Assembly (NCBI GenBank): GCA_945873955.1
Contig: CAMCFA010000010.1
Location: 1 to 55,997, forward strand
Direction: 5' to 3'
Source of the DNA: an uncultured Clostridia bacterium
Lineage (GTDB): Bacteria; Bacillota; Clostridia; Oscillospirales; Ruminococcaceae
DNA: 55,997 bases
Part shown: positions 18,965 to 26,225 of the stretch, piece after piece
How positions within the stretch are numbered: the first letter of the stretch is position 1
Layout: each line of letters opens with the position of its first letter
Made by a program: the position numbers and the translations under genes
Notes under the pieces: generated by a model
What the model saw: only the letters and a program-made list of their open reading frames with translations
Told to the model about the DNA's origin: nothing
Database searches by the model: none

Positions 18965-20005
18965 TTATCGGATACGTCCCAAGTGAGTTGTTTCTCGATT
19001 TATAAGAATAGGCGTGATTACCTTATGTACCGGCTCATGAATTTGAGTCGGTTTTCTTTTTCTGCGCTCGTTTATCTGCATAACAAGCAGCTCCATAGCA
19101 GAGTCTGCCATAACGCTTACCTGCTGACCTATCGTGCTGATAGGAATAATCGCCTCGCGGGAAATCGGGGAGTTATCAAAACCGATTATACAGTATTTCT
19201 CGGGCAGTCTGCCGTATTGCCTGAAAATTATGTTCAGCAGAATATTCGCGTGAGTATCGTTGGGCATAAATACGCCAACGTTCTTATCGGGATACGTTTC
19301 CTCAAGCTCGTTGTAAAGGCGCAGTATCCTGTCGTGGTTCTCCTCGAAATTTTTGCCGAGGTCGGTGAGGATCACCCGATGTTCAATGCCGCTGCTTTCG
19401 CAGAATTCACGAAAGCCCTTTATTCTGCCAAACGCGGGAACCTCCTCGGACAGGTCGCCGTTGACGTGCACAATAATATCGCAGCCGCTTTTCACAAGCA
19501 GGCTTGCCGCCTGCACTCCGCCCATGTAGTTATCGGTGTTCACGCTGCACACAAATTTGTCCTCGCGCTCGATAGTCACCACGGGAATGTTGTAGGACTT
19601 CAGCTCCTCCGAGGGAATGGTGTGGCTGAGCATGATAAGCCCCTCGATATTGTATGCAAGCAGCTCCGCTATGCATTTCCGCTCTGCGTCGGGATTTTCG
19701 TTGCCTGTAAAAACAATAAACTTGTATCCGTATTTCTCGTAAGTAGAGATAAGCTGATTAAGTATATCAGAGTAGTAGTGCATATAAAGGTTAGGAATAA
19801 CCACGCCGACAATCTCGGTTTTCCCGTTGGCAAGAACCTTCGCAAGCTTGTTTTCCTTGTAATCCAGCGCTTCAAGCGCCTCTGCGATTTTGCTCTGATT
19901 TTCTAAAGTCAGCGAGTCGGGATTGTTGAAATAACGTGATATTGTTGTTTTTGAAAAGCCTGTGTACTCGGCTATATCCGCAAATGTTACTTTACTCTTT
20001 TTCAT
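18965..20005 (-). CDS. LacI-family transcriptional regulator
   Basis: 346 residues from the ATG at 20005, whose AGAGGTG site is about 7 bases upstream; an open extension to 20056 lacks one. The N-terminal LacI helix-turn-helix is VTFADIAEYTGFSKTTISRY, followed by a hinge (IAEALEALDYKENKLAKVLA) and a periplasmic-binding-protein-like effector domain (VVGVVIPNLYMHYYSDILNQ, GFDNSPISREAI). It is divergent from the sugar ABC operon and lies convergent to kdpE. The flanking ACCGGT operators suggest it represses both itself and the transporter in the absence of a sugar. The ligand cannot be told from sequence. Confidence 0.92.
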   Translation of the reverse strand: MKKSKVTFADIAEYTGFSKTTISRYFNNPDSLTLENQSKIAEALEALDYKENKLAKVLANGKTEIVGVVIPNLYMHYYSDILNQLISTYEKYGYKFIVFTGNENPDAERKCIAELLAYNIEGLIMLSHTIPSEELKSYNIPVVTIEREDKFVCSVNTDNYMGGVQAASLLVKSGCDIIVHVNGDLSEEVPAFGRIKGFREFCESSGIEHRVILTDLGKNFEENHDRILRLYNELEETYPDKNVGVFMPNDTHANILLNIIFRQYGRLPEKYCIIGFDNSPISREAIIPISTIGQQVSVMADSAMELLVMQINERRKRKPTQIHEPVHKVITPILINRETTHLGRIR

Positions 20006-20062
20006 AAAAACACCTCTTTTATGATTTATTATAGTACATTGTTTCGTTTTTTTCAATAGGAT

Positions 20063-20208
20063 AACCGGTAAAGTAACCGGTTTTGTTTAATCTCTCCAAA
20101 AAAAGATTTGGATTTTGTGACTTTCTATAAACTTATGTTTATGCTATTGACAAAATATGCGTAATGGTGTATTATAAAATCACAAAGTAACCGGTTACTT
20201 TACCGGTT
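20063..20208. promoter_or_regulatory. mirror-image LacI-type operators in the divergent promoter region
   Basis: AACCGGTAAAGTAACCGGTT (20063-20082) has an exact reverse complement at 20189-20208. Each 20-base block holds two ACCGGT cores, and the right block also contains an 18-bp perfect palindrome (20184-20201). CG-centred palindromes are typical LacI-family operators. One block faces the lacI-type gene, the other overlaps the transporter start site, so one repressor could loop across the 106 bases between them. Confidence 0.8.
20147..20175 (+). promoter_or_regulatory. promoter of the sugar ABC operon
   Basis: TTGACA (20147-20152) and TATTAT (20170-20175) are 17 bases apart. The predicted start near 20182 abuts the right operator (20184-20208), as expected for steric repression. 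Confidence 0.7.
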
Positions 20209-20246
20209 ACGGAAAACGCAAATCATATAAGGAAAGGGTGGTTGCA

Positions 20247-21566
20247 ATGAAAAAAGCCGTGAGCATTCTGGCGGCAGCGGCGGTCTGTATGACAATGCTG
20301 TCCGGGTGCAGCCGAACAGTCAGCCCCGGTGATATAGAGGGCTATGACGAGGGAGAACAGTACATCAGCCTGTGGGTACATATTATCGAAGAAACTCCCG
20401 AGGGTCAGGCTTATCTCAAATCGGTCAACAGCTTCAACGAGCATTACAACGGCAAGTATTTCGCCGATGTGGAGTTTATCCCCCGAAACGACAGCGGCGG
20501 CGGATATTCCGACAAGGTTAATGCTTCGGTATTGTCGGGAAATCTTCCCGATGTTCTTACGGTGGACGGTCCTAACGTTGCGGCGTATGCGGCAAACGGC
20601 ATTATACAGCCGCTTGCGGAGCTTACCGAGGAGGAAAAGGGAATCTACCTCGACTCCATAATCGAACAAGGCACGATTAACGACAAGCTGTACGCACTCG
20701 GGGCTATGGAGTCCAGCGTGGGGCTCTACTACAACAAGGCAATTCTCCGCGAGGCAGGAATTGAAGTCCCCGAAGCGGGTAATCCGTGGACATTCTCCGA
20801 GTTCCTGGATATTCTTGAACAGCTTAAACCGATAATGAAGGAGAAAAACGGCTACGCGTTGGATATGACCTTCCCTGTCGGCGAAGCGACAATTTACTAC
20901 TACGCTCCGTTTATCTGGGCAAACGGTGGCGAGCTTGTCAGCGAGGACGGTCTTACAACCGACGGATATTTCAATTCCGACGCCAATGTTGAAACAATGA
21001 AGTATTTCAGAGGTCTGGTTGACAACGGATATATGTCCTCGGTGCCTATCCAAAATCTCTTTGAAAGCGGACGCGCCGCATTCAAGTTTGACGGCGCATG
21101 GGAGGTAAACACAATCTACACAAGCTACCACGATATTGAGCTTGGAGTTGCCCCCTACATTGTGGGCGATGAGTGGGACGGCGGACGTTATACTCCAACC
21201 GGCTCATGGGCTTATGCGGTTTCTTCCGGGGCAAAGGACGTTGAGGGAGCAACCGAGCTTGTTAAGTGGATGAGCGGCGTGGAAAGCGGACTTGAACTAT
21301 ATGAGCAGACAAAATCAATGCCCTCAACCTACGCGGCTTACGAGCAGATTTCCGCATTCACAGAAGATGAGAATTACAAGGCGCTATACGAGCAGTTAAG
21401 GGATTACGGTCACCCAAGACCGAAAACTCCCGCATACCCGCAGCTGAGTTCGTCCTTCCAGCAGTCGCTTGAGAATATCGCAATCAGCGGCATGGACGCA
21501 CAAGAACAGCTGAACAAATCTGAAGAAAGGATAAGCGCAAAGCTGGAGCGCTACACAAGGTCATGA
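20247..21566 (+). CDS. sugar ABC transporter substrate-binding lipoprotein
   Basis: 439 residues from the ATG at 20247 (GAAAGGG upstream). The lipoprotein signal has lipobox LSGC (MTMLSGCSR). The mature part is a family 1 extracellular solute-binding protein: an early VEFIPRNDSGGG, DVLTVDGPNVAAYAANG, LYYNKAILREAGIEVPE and FDGAWEVNTI. It captures an oligosaccharide or polyol-type sugar at the cell surface for the two permeases that follow. It overlaps permease 1 by 4 bases (ATGA). Confidence 0.93.
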   Translation: MKKAVSILAAAAVCMTMLSGCSRTVSPGDIEGYDEGEQYISLWVHIIEETPEGQAYLKSVNSFNEHYNGKYFADVEFIPRNDSGGGYSDKVNASVLSGNLPDVLTVDGPNVAAYAANGIIQPLAELTEEEKGIYLDSIIEQGTINDKLYALGAMESSVGLYYNKAILREAGIEVPEAGNPWTFSEFLDILEQLKPIMKEKNGYALDMTFPVGEATIYYYAPFIWANGGELVSEDGLTTDGYFNSDANVETMKYFRGLVDNGYMSSVPIQNLFESGRAAFKFDGAWEVNTIYTSYHDIELGVAPYIVGDEWDGGRYTPTGSWAYAVSSGAKDVEGATELVKWMSGVESGLELYEQTKSMPSTYAAYEQISAFTEDENYKALYEQLRDYGHPRPKTPAYPQLSSSFQQSLENIAISGMDAQEQLNKSEERISAKLERYTRS

Positions 21567-22558
21567 ACAAAAAGAACAAACGAAACTCAATAATGGGTAT
21601 GGCTTTCTTTGGTCCTGCTTTAGTGCTGCTTACGGTTTTCCTGTTCATACCCATGATACTTACGGTGGTTTACAGCTTCACCGATTACTTCGCGCTAAGC
21701 CCGAATACGACCCATTTTGTCGGGTTTGAGAATTTCCAAAAAATCTTCGGCGACGATTTATTTGTGCAGTCATTTCTGAACACGGTAAAATTCGTGCTGA
21801 TAATCGTACCGCTTCAGTGCCTTGGCGCATTAGGACTGGCGCTGCTGATAAACAAGGTAAGCTACTGCAAGAAATATTTCAAGGTAGCCTTCTTTGTACC
21901 GGTGGTCATGTCCCTTGCGGTTGTTTCCACCCTCTGGATGCAGATATACAGCCCCGAGGGCATCATCAACACTTTCCTGACGAATATGGGATTTGATCCG
22001 CAGCCCTTTATCCACAGCGCAGACCAGGCGCTCCCCTCTATTGCGATAATGAGCGCTTGGCAGGGCATGGGCTATCAGATGATAATATTCCTCGGCGGTT
22101 TGCAGGCAATAAATCCCGCACTTTACGAGGCGGCGGAAATGGACCACGCAAGCGCCTGGAAGAAATTCAAGGACATCACGCTTCCCGAGCTAAAGCCCCT
22201 TTGCGTATTCGTATTCATTACGGTGACGATAGGCGCATTCAGAATGATCGTTCAGCCTATGGTAATGACAGGCGGCGGTCCGTCCAACTCTACCTACACT
22301 ATAGTTTACGATATTTACGAAACAGGCACGGTAAACTGGGAAATCGGACTTGCTTCGGCAATGGCGGTCGTATTCGTAATATTTGTTGTGGTTCTTACGA
22401 TAATTCAGAATGTTCTCACAAAGGATAAGGAGGGTGTGGTCTGCCACGCAAAACGCAAAAAATTGACAAGCAAATTGCAAAAAAATAGCCGCCGAAACTT
22501 TAAGAATCGGCGGCTTAAATATTTGTTTAAATGGCTTTATAGAGCCGTTTTTGCGTGA
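21563..22558 (+). CDS. sugar ABC permease 1, 3' end replaced by prophage
   Basis: CUT1/MalF-UgpA-type inner-membrane permease with six hydrophobic segments and the EAA loop (YEAAEMDHASAWKKFKDITLP) that docks the ATPase. The native gene is intact up to 22434. From 22435 the frame reads about 41 codons of phage DNA and ends at 22558. The missing tail is at 55761-55782 beyond the prophage. Joining 21563-22434 to 55761-55782 gives 894 bases, an open 297-aa protein ending KDKEGKNENKK. The chimeric C-terminus lies after the last membrane segment, so function could survive, but the downstream gene is cut off from this promoter. Confidence 0.92.
   Translation: MNKKNKRNSIMGMAFFGPALVLLTVFLFIPMILTVVYSFTDYFALSPNTTHFVGFENFQKIFGDDLFVQSFLNTVKFVLIIVPLQCLGALGLALLINKVSYCKKYFKVAFFVPVVMSLAVVSTLWMQIYSPEGIINTFLTNMGFDPQPFIHSADQALPSIAIMSAWQGMGYQMIIFLGGLQAINPALYEAAEMDHASAWKKFKDITLPELKPLCVFVFITVTIGAFRMIVQPMVMTGGGPSNSTYTIVYDIYETGTVNWEIGLASAMAVVFVIFVVVLTIIQNVLTKDKEGVVCHAKRKKLTSKLQKNSRRNFKNRRLKYLFKWLYRAVFA
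22430..22434. repeat. target-site duplication, left copy
   Basis: GAGGG directly abuts the left prophage end (TGTGGT...). It matches the copy at 55756-55760. MuA-type transposition makes 5-bp duplications. Confidence 0.75.
22477..22515 (-). terminator. late-operon terminator
   Basis: On the minus strand AGCCGCCGA and TCGGCGGCT form a 9-bp stem with an 11-base loop, followed by ATTTTTTT. It lies about 215 bases beyond the holin gene and 40 bases inside the phage end, so it should stop late transcription from entering the host operon. Confidence 0.85.
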
Positions 22559-22624
22559 ATTGCCCGAAAAAACGACAGATTTCAACCAAAATCTCTGCCC
22601 CTGTTGAAAAACAGTTGCTGATTT

Positions 22625-22675
22625 GTGAGATTTGCACAATTTTATGCGTTTTACTCAACCTGTCTGAAATCTCAC
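22625..22675. repeat. inverted repeat between holin and late terminator
   Basis: GTGAGATTT (22625-22633) and AAATCTCAC (22667-22675) are perfect complements 33 bases apart, in about 300 bases near the left end that hold no gene. It may be part of the transposase-binding end or an RNA fold. Confidence 0.4.
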
Positions 22676-22731
22676 TTAAATCACATTTTTACACGGGTAA
22701 AATCCGGTTTAAATGAGCTTATATGTACCAA

Positions 22732-22926
22732 TCAATCAGACTTGGTAGCATTAGCCTCAGCCTTACCGGACTGCGTACCGAAGTAGAATATCAGAATGAT
22801 CTGGAACATATCCACGAAATTGTCCACTGCGATCCGCCCGGCAATTGCCAGATATGCGAATACGCTTGTAAGTATCAGAGTAACGATTGACTTCACGTTG
22901 ATCAGCTTTGACAGCTTGTTAAGCAT
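22732..22926 (-). CDS. phage holin
   Basis: 64 residues with a strongly hydrophobic stretch (IVTLILTSVFAYLAIAG) and a second one (MFQIILIFYFGTQ) before a short charged tail. Size, topology and the FYFGTQ ending match a common Firmicutes phage holin family. It would form the membrane lesions that release the amidase. It overlaps the endolysin gene by 8 bases and is the last gene of the late operon. Confidence 0.85.
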   Translation of the reverse strand: MLNKLSKLINVKSIVTLILTSVFAYLAIAGRIAVDNFVDMFQIILIFYFGTQSGKAEANATKSD

Positions 22927-23542
22927 TGTTTTTCACCTCCACTATAAACGCGCCAAATCCCGCAGCCTTGACTTTAGCCATGTAAGCCTCTGCATTGGAC
23001 TTGCTGCTGAACGCTCCGACTTGCACCCTGTAAAGCGTTCTGGGATTTACCTCTGGTGCAGTGATATACTCATGCAGAGCCGCCCAGCGGGTTTCATCAA
23101 CATAATAAGCTGGGCAGCGTTTCCCGGTAAGATCGTAGTGCCGCAGCACCTTATCTGCGGGTATGCTGTACTTTTTCATGAGATACTGAACAAGCTCCCG
23201 CAGTGCTGTCTTGCTTGCCTGTTCAAACTCGCCGCTGTTCTGCTTGTAGCAGACCTCAATGTGCAGCGTACCGTCATTGTGTCCGGAAGCTGCATAAGAG
23301 ATCTCATTGTCCGGAACAATGCGAATGATCTCGCCGTTCAGCCCGACTATGTACTGCGTACTCGTCCAACTGTTAGGTTTATCCGGGAACATTCCCGCCG
23401 CAACATTAGCATAATAGAGCGCCAGTCTGTCTACGCCTGTTCCCGCCTGCCCGGTGTAATGCACGCAGATCCGCTTCGGAGCGCTTGCAAGTCCTATCCG
23501 GTTATACCGGTTCTTGGATATGATTTTGTCTATGATCTTCAA
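22919..23542 (-). CDS. endolysin: N-acetylmuramoyl-L-alanine amidase with SPOR-like tail
   Basis: 207 residues. The amidase_2 fold is visible: first zinc histidine in CVHYTGQAG, then TSTQYIVGLNGEI, the second in DKVLRHYDLTGKRCPAYYV. The last 40 residues (YRVQVGAFSSKSNAEAYMA, AAGFGAFIV) form a SPOR-type peptidoglycan-binding motif. It cleaves the amide bond between muramic acid and the stem peptide. There is no signal peptide, so release needs the holin. Confidence 0.93.
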   Translation of the reverse strand: MKIIDKIISKNRYNRIGLASAPKRICVHYTGQAGTGVDRLALYYANVAAGMFPDKPNSWTSTQYIVGLNGEIIRIVPDNEISYAASGHNDGTLHIEVCYKQNSGEFEQASKTALRELVQYLMKKYSIPADKVLRHYDLTGKRCPAYYVDETRWAALHEYITAPEVNPRTLYRVQVGAFSSKSNAEAYMAKVKAAGFGAFIVEVKNNA

Positions 23543-23943
23543 TTATTTCCCTCCTGTTCATAGAGTGATTCAAGTATATTAAGGGCTGATGATCGAAGCA
23601 GATATACCCGCCGCTCGCTCATAAATGTTTCGGCGGCGATTTTCTGCCAGTTCTCGCCCTTGATGTAGTATCTGTAAATAACGGCATATTCCTCGCCAGT
23701 AAGCTTCTCAAGGTATTTCAGAGCAGTTTCCCGGTAATCTACCAGACGGTCGATATGCCTGTTGAGCTGATCTTCAGCTTTCCGAAGCTTATCCAGCGTT
23801 TCGGTCATGACTTCACGGTTGCTGCCTTGGCATGAAGTCAATCGCTCAATAATACGCTGAAGCCGGGAAATATGACTGATACAAGCCTGAGCTGCCAGTT
23901 CCTGTTCTCTTGCCGGTTGAAGGATATTATCCACTATTTTCAT
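23539..23943 (-). CDS. ArpU/DUF1492-type sigma-like regulator
   Basis: 134 residues. The N-terminus is coiled-coil-like, and the C-terminus has a sigma-70 region 4-like helix-turn-helix (EEYAVIYRYYIKGENWQKIA, FMSERRVYLLRSSALNIL). Such proteins control late transcription in several Firmicutes phages and usually lie at the end of the early region. Here it lies between tail and lysis genes, overlapping the endolysin gene by 4 bases. A role in lysis timing is inference. Confidence 0.75.
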   Translation of the reverse strand: MKIVDNILQPAREQELAAQACISHISRLQRIIERLTSCQGSNREVMTETLDKLRKAEDQLNRHIDRLVDYRETALKYLEKLTGEEYAVIYRYYIKGENWQKIAAETFMSERRVYLLRSSALNILESLYEQEGNN

Positions 23944-23965
23944 ACATTCCGGTCACCTCCTATAA

Positions 23966-25837
23966 TTATTTTAAGTTCATTATTGCCAGCGCCATAAATG
24001 CCGCATTGTGCGTCTGTGTATTACCCAGCCCCGCCGGGATATTCGCCGCCATTGTTTTCCCGGTCGAGGTGGTAACGCCTGTGTATTCGCCGGTTTCGGC
24101 GGCGGTAAAGGTGTAAGTCACTCCGCCGAACTCAACAACATTTTCGCTCTGGGCGGTATAGGTCGGGGGTTCGGCGGTATCGTCGGACAGTGCTGCGACG
24201 GCTGCCTCTGATGTCTGATTTACTCCGGCACAGGTGATAGTGCCGCTGATGTTCAGATTGCCCATCCAGTCAAGTGTGAATATATTGTGATTGCCGGCAA
24301 TGCTTGACCCGACCGTAATAGCATACTTGTTAGATGATTCCGCAGGAACATTGCCAGCCCCAAGAATCATTTGCGGTAAGCCGTCGTTGGGATTTGTTGT
24401 CAAATTATTGCCAAACGCGAATACCCTGCTTGCGGATATATCGTTACCATATCCGATGACAAAACAATCGGTTCCTCCCACCGTATTTCTATTGCCGAAA
24501 ACAGTATTATCCATGTTACTTGATACAGTATTGTTATTACCGATAACTGTATTCAAATATCCATTCACATTGTTTGACTGCCCGCCGACGATATTTGTTG
24601 ACCCGTTTACCGTGTTGCCATATCCGAACACATCGTTATATGGTCCTCCTATTGCCGTATTCTTATAGCCGCGAACGCTTGTATAGCATTTCTGTCCGCT
24701 GGTTCCGGCAACGTTACTGCCGTCATAGCAGTTAAAAATCTCGCTGGTGGGGTCTAGCGGGGACTTCATGCCGACACCTTCACTGGTAGCTTTTTGCACA
24801 GCCTCTGTTTTAGACTGAGCGACCTGACTATATGAGGTTGGAGTGAAGTTGCTGGAACTGGAGACGTTCTCAAATCCACCGCAGGTCACCTTCATAGAGC
24901 AGTTCCCGCTGATCTCTATCTTGGAAACATTCCCAGTGATGGTGACCTGTTCCTCCTCGTCATACACCTGAATTCTGTCGCCCACATGAAGCTGAAAATC
25001 CGGTTCTGCGAGCGTAAATGACATCGGTGTTAGGCTGAATCCGTTATAGTAATCGTAGATCAGTGTAAGGTACGTTTCAAACGCCTCGTCGTCCAGACCG
25101 TAGCTGATGTACTGATTATTGATAACCAGAGTATAACCGCTGTCATCGCCTTTCTCATACGTTTTGTTCTTTTGGGATGTCTTTACCTTTGTGAATATTA
25201 CAGTATCATCGCTGTAATCAAACTCAAAAAGGTCGCCGGAGTTGTATTCTCGGCTGACTGTCTTTGAGAATTTATCGACTTGCAGCTTACCGTCGCTGTT
25301 TATATGAGCAAATCCGCCGTTCCACTCTGCCATTCCGGAAACCAGATTGCGGCAGGAGTTCGCATAGATATAATCGTTGTATTCGTAGGTGATCACGCCA
25401 TTGTCCCATACTCCGTTCAATACTACGTTATCATATGAGAATTCCTGAGCAAGCCCGGCAGCAATGGCACAATACGCATAAGCCTCCTTGAACAGCGCGG
25501 GGAAAAGCACGTCCGAGGGGAATGCCACGTCCAGTTTGACCATATCGTCATAAGCGTTAAGCTCGATCACACCGTTTCTGCGTTTAGGAAGCTCGGCATT
25601 GAAATAACCATAGAAATTCCCGTCGATTTCAAGTTTTATGCGGGTGTTGGCAAATGTTCCACGAGAGAAGCGCTGGGCGTTGTTGTCGATCATCATATAG
25701 ATCGACTTTGCGCACACACTGCCCAGCTCAAAAGTTTCGCCAGAGTATGCGTTTTCCTCGTAATCAAAATCAAACAGGTCGTCCTCGGTCAATATGATAT
25801 CCTCCTGTCCGGTTTTGGAAAAGGTAAGTAAAAGCAC
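23966..25837 (-). CDS. tail tip/receptor-binding protein with YadA-like repeats
   Basis: 623 residues from a GTG at 25837. The AAAGGAGGT site 6 bases upstream decides this start over an open extension to 25900. Residues 1-360 are a baseplate-hub-like region (LLTFSKTGQEDIILTEDD, GDRIQVYDEEEQVTITGN). Residues about 380-510 are short repeats such as GYGNTVNGSTNIVGG and VIGNNNTVSSN. This is a beta-roll of the YadA-head type, in which each turn has a small residue and Asn. A C-terminal part (GVTYTFTAAETGEYTGV) may be a trimer tip. It likely forms the host-contact fibre at the tail end. Confidence 0.8.
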   Translation of the reverse strand: MLLLTFSKTGQEDIILTEDDLFDFDYEENAYSGETFELGSVCAKSIYMMIDNNAQRFSRGTFANTRIKLEIDGNFYGYFNAELPKRRNGVIELNAYDDMVKLDVAFPSDVLFPALFKEAYAYCAIAAGLAQEFSYDNVVLNGVWDNGVITYEYNDYIYANSCRNLVSGMAEWNGGFAHINSDGKLQVDKFSKTVSREYNSGDLFEFDYSDDTVIFTKVKTSQKNKTYEKGDDSGYTLVINNQYISYGLDDEAFETYLTLIYDYYNGFSLTPMSFTLAEPDFQLHVGDRIQVYDEEEQVTITGNVSKIEISGNCSMKVTCGGFENVSSSSNFTPTSYSQVAQSKTEAVQKATSEGVGMKSPLDPTSEIFNCYDGSNVAGTSGQKCYTSVRGYKNTAIGGPYNDVFGYGNTVNGSTNIVGGQSNNVNGYLNTVIGNNNTVSSNMDNTVFGNRNTVGGTDCFVIGYGNDISASRVFAFGNNLTTNPNDGLPQMILGAGNVPAESSNKYAITVGSSIAGNHNIFTLDWMGNLNISGTITCAGVNQTSEAAVAALSDDTAEPPTYTAQSENVVEFGGVTYTFTAAETGEYTGVTTSTGKTMAANIPAGLGNTQTHNAAFMALAIMNLK

Positions 25838-25850
25838 TATAAAACCTCCT

Positions 25851-26213
25851 TTAACGCTGCCGGAACTGAACAGTCGCATTGAACGTGCCGCCCAAAGCAC
25901 CCATGTTCAGATCCGCTGAATATATCTCGTCCGTGTGGTTCTCAATGTGCATAGTTCTTGATACGAACTTCCCGGCAGCGGGACTGTAATAAGTCAGCGT
26001 GCCGTATGTAGCCTTGTTGATCTCGCCGATGACGGCGCATTCCTGCTCGGAAATGCCCTCCCATGTCACAAGCAGATCCTCCTTGCGGGCAATGATCTTC
26101 TTGGAATACATTCCTCCGAGGGTTTCGCCGCTGTTCGTCCCCTCAATGTTCCGGTACTCATAATGTATCGGCGGGGACGGTATAGGAAGCGGTTTTCCGT
26201 TCCACCACATCAT
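25851..26213 (-). CDS. distal tail-like protein
   Basis: 120 residues from the ATG at 26213 (the ATG at 26210 is equally possible), with AAGGGGTGAG just upstream. It lies between tape measure and tail tip, the place of the Dit protein in siphoviruses, but is shorter than the usual 200-plus residues. Content such as GKFVSRTMHIENHTDEIY and NATVQFRQR suits a beta-rich tail component. A related small tail-hub family is possible. Confidence 0.6.
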   Translation of the reverse strand: MMWWNGKPLPIPSPPIHYEYRNIEGTNSGETLGGMYSKKIIARKEDLLVTWEGISEQECAVIGEINKATYGTLTYYSPAAGKFVSRTMHIENHTDEIYSADLNMGALGGTFNATVQFRQR

Positions 26214-26225
26214 AATTCTCACCCC

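Noticed and set aside
18983-19906. 307-codon rightward frame opposite the LacI-type gene
   Set aside because: It is antisense over a clear LacI protein, starts without a ribosome-binding site and has Cys/His/Val-rich shadow composition.
22463-22470. TTGACAAG near the left end, also present inverted at 55743-55750, as alternative phage border
   Set aside because: Sequences flanking these motifs give no target duplication, whereas GAGGG does and also restores the permease frame.
22796-23563. 255-codon rightward frame opposite holin and endolysin
   Set aside because: Covers two certain genes in antisense and lacks start signals.
24300-24695. Diversity-generating retroelement target in the repetitive tail domain
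   Set aside because: No reverse transcriptase gene or template repeat occurs in the window; the repeats are protein-fold repeats.
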